Part shown: positions 63,517 through 64,000 of the stretch, piece by piece
Position numbering within the stretch: the stretch's first letter is position 1
Layout: every line of letters starts with the position of its first letter
Source of the DNA: Adiantum capillus-veneris
Lineage: Eukaryota; Streptophyta; Polypodiopsida; Polypodiales; Pteridaceae
Assembly: GCA_014529385.2 (NCBI GenBank)
Contig: CM043962.1
Location: 88,751,180 to 88,815,179, forward strand
DNA: 64,000 nucleotides
Reading direction: 5' to 3'
Translations under genes and position numbers: made by a program
The notes under the pieces: model-generated
Told to the model about the DNA's origin: nothing
Seen by the model: the letters and a program-made list of their open reading frames with translations, nothing else
The model's database searches: none

Positions 63517-64000
63517 TAACGAGCCACAAATGACTGCAAGCACACAACCAGATTAATCTAGCAGGCTCAAGAGAGCAAGGGTGTGTCACTCACCACCCTA
63601 CGCTCCCCTTCGTAGAGGATTCCTCGCCGCGAAGAAGAGGGAGCTACCGCCGTGCCGCGCTCAACCGCCTCGCTGCCGCTGTAACATTTAATGGCCTAAA
63701 AACTTGTGTGTAGCGGAAATTAGTATGAACATAGTGGAAATTTCATTAGAATAGATTCCTAATGAGAATTACAAGAGTGCTTGGGTGGAGAGAGCAACAA
63801 AAAGCATAACACCTAGTTAGATAGCATGAACAATACTTTCAAAAGAGAGAGAAATTAAGCTATTGACAACAGTTGAGGACCGGATTTTCATGGAGCCGGT
63901 CCCCCCTCCAAAAGGCTTTGTATTATGGTTTCTCCCATCAAGAGAGACATTGTACAATACAATTCTTTGTGTTCCTTCAAGACTAGCTAGTGCAATGAAG
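63517..64000. mobile_element. Probable start of another inserted element
   Basis: Copia RT coding ends abruptly at 63516 and TGTAACGAGCCACAAATG begins, with the TG start expected of an LTR. The following 480 bases have no copia homology. Without the other end, the family and target duplication cannot be read. A GC-rich patch with CGCCGTGCCGCGC lies at 63650-63680. Confidence 0.45.

Overview
This window is repeat-dense nuclear DNA of a land plant. The evidence is the plant-type LTR retrotransposons: initiator tRNA-Met primer sites, a tRNA-Asp primer site of the kind known from the Tat/Athila group, chromodomain gypsy elements, and Ty1/copia polyproteins with a CCHC knuckle and YVDD. Very long (CT/GA)n and (GT/AC)n microsatellites fill much of the rest. 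I see no intact host gene, rRNA, tRNA or CRISPR array. Nuclear gene fragments encoding cytosolic eL42 and (probably) mitochondrial mL53 confirm a eukaryote. A Penelope-like reverse transcriptase (RT) makes a non-angiosperm plant (fern, lycophyte, conifer) plausible, but this is only inference.

The layout is a nest of insertions, several closed by exact 5-bp target-site duplications (TSDs). Positions 1-4037 carry a decayed chromovirus (G1, + strand), whose last coding part resumes at 22372. It is split by a second chromovirus, G2 (4038-22366, - strand, TSD CTTCC), which has 4-kb LTRs. The right G2 LTR was hit by an element now reduced to a solo LTR (14259-14511, TSD CTCCC). It was also disrupted by a 5.9-kb block of (CT)n arrays, GC-palindrome repeats and captured gene fragments (15933-21789).

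Positions 23542-32423 hold the most unusual object: a - strand retroelement with a Penelope-like RT and an unrecognised upstream region, bounded by nearly identical 2.4-kb direct repeats that begin TG and end CA (left copy CT). No integrase, RNase H or protease is visible.

Positions 32735-48528 are a complete-ended Tat/Athila-like element (912-bp LTRs, TSD GAGAC, tRNA-Asp primer site, polypurine tract). It encodes a Gag-like protein with a zinc knuckle and repeated Y-x-D-x-x-G-x-x-Y modules but no RT or integrase. A Ty1/copia element (C1, 40457-45666, - strand, TSD CCTCT), nearly intact, lies inside it.

Positions 48529-55200 are a scrapheap: a foldback palindrome, an ORF1-like protein of a non-LTR type, huge microsatellites, a copia gag fragment and a gypsy integrase fragment. 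Positions 55258-63516 are a decayed + strand copia (C3) split by a - strand copia (C2, 55335-60528 including its TSD GGAAG). C3 ends abruptly at 63517, where another element seems to begin.

The genes do not form a host pathway. They are successive generations of mobile elements, some recently active by LTR similarity (C1, C2 and the Penelope-like element), most disabled by stops, frameshifts or lost catalytic residues.
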